Shown here: positions 13,323 to 13,606 of the stretch, one piece after another | How the letters are laid out: every line of letters starts with the position of its first letter | Numbering within the stretch: the first letter of the stretch is position 1 | Origin: Marinilabiliaceae bacterium | GTDB taxonomy: Bacteria; Bacteroidota; Bacteroidia; Bacteroidales; Marinilabiliaceae | DNA: 13,606 nucleotides | Assembly (NCBI GenBank): GCA_027010905.1 | Contig: JALVBA010000040.1 | Coordinates: 1 to 13,606 of the forward strand | Direction of reading: 5' to 3' | Notes under the pieces: model-generated | What the model was told of the DNA's origin: nothing | Seen by the model: the letters and a program-made list of their open reading frames with translations, nothing else | Database searches by the model: none | Program-made: the position numbers and the translations under genes

Positions 13323-13606
13323 TGTATTAATTTATTACTCTTGATACTTATTTGGGGTAGGCCGGTTATCTGTCTGTTGTGTGTTTTGAAAATGTAAAAA
13401 TAACAAAAAAAGAACAGTGGGAAATATTACTTGAGGGAAATTTTAAATGTAGTTGCTAATAACCGACTTCAATCACTTTTTTGGCACTAAAACCGCATGG
13501 TTATAAGTTGAATATTAATAGCACGATTGTCATGTGTAGAAACAATAAGTCTCAAAAGGCAAATAAAAACAGTTCACATTATTTTTCACTACATATCTCA
13601 TTGATT
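13323..13606. other. Upstream region of the oxidoreductase, no gene seen
   Basis: This AT-rich stretch runs from the oxidoreductase start to the window end. No open frame of interest and no RNA gene were found. TACATTTT on the minus strand, about 75 bases before the ATG, is an imperfect -7 candidate without a matching -33 element, so the promoter is not assigned. Confidence 0.5.

Overview
The window looks like chromosomal DNA of a member of the Bacteroidota, probably a Bacteroidales or Marinilabiliales relative, though no species can be named. It is AT-rich. It encodes an S46 dipeptidyl-peptidase and a TPR sensor kinase of the LytS/YehU type, both typical of the phylum. Its best promoter candidates are Bacteroidota-style -7 boxes (TAnnTTTG), and starts lack strong Shine-Dalgarno sites.

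Layout. Positions 1-542 hold no convincing gene, only a hairpin repeat. A TPR histidine kinase (543-2438, minus) is followed by tRNA-Cys (2712-2782, minus) with its own promoter and a long symmetrical terminator. Next come folB (2979-3386, minus) and the divergent glnS (3501-5225, plus). glnS converges on a run of five minus-strand genes. In transcription order these are a Gfo/Idh/MocA-type oxidoreductase with a Tat-like signal (12000-13322), a secreted purple-acid-phosphatase-like metallophosphatase (10008-11879), era (9067-9945), der (7603-8907) and a DPP7-type S46 peptidase (5322-7511). The last 284 bases hold no gene.

How the genes relate. Most are independent housekeeping or envelope functions: era and der act in ribosome assembly, glnS and tRNA-Cys in translation, folB in folate synthesis. 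The peptidase, phosphatase and Tat oxidoreductase are exported scavenging or metabolic enzymes. I see no defence system, CRISPR array, phage or intact transposon, and no multi-gene novel system.

The least ordinary signal is in small repeats. A GC-rich hairpin family ending in a GGGGGCT-like motif occurs three times. One copy encodes extra residues at the N-terminus of FolB, another encodes the C-terminal tail of the S46 peptidase, and a third lies just after glnS. Three other intergenic spots carry unrelated short reiterated words of 7-11 bp.
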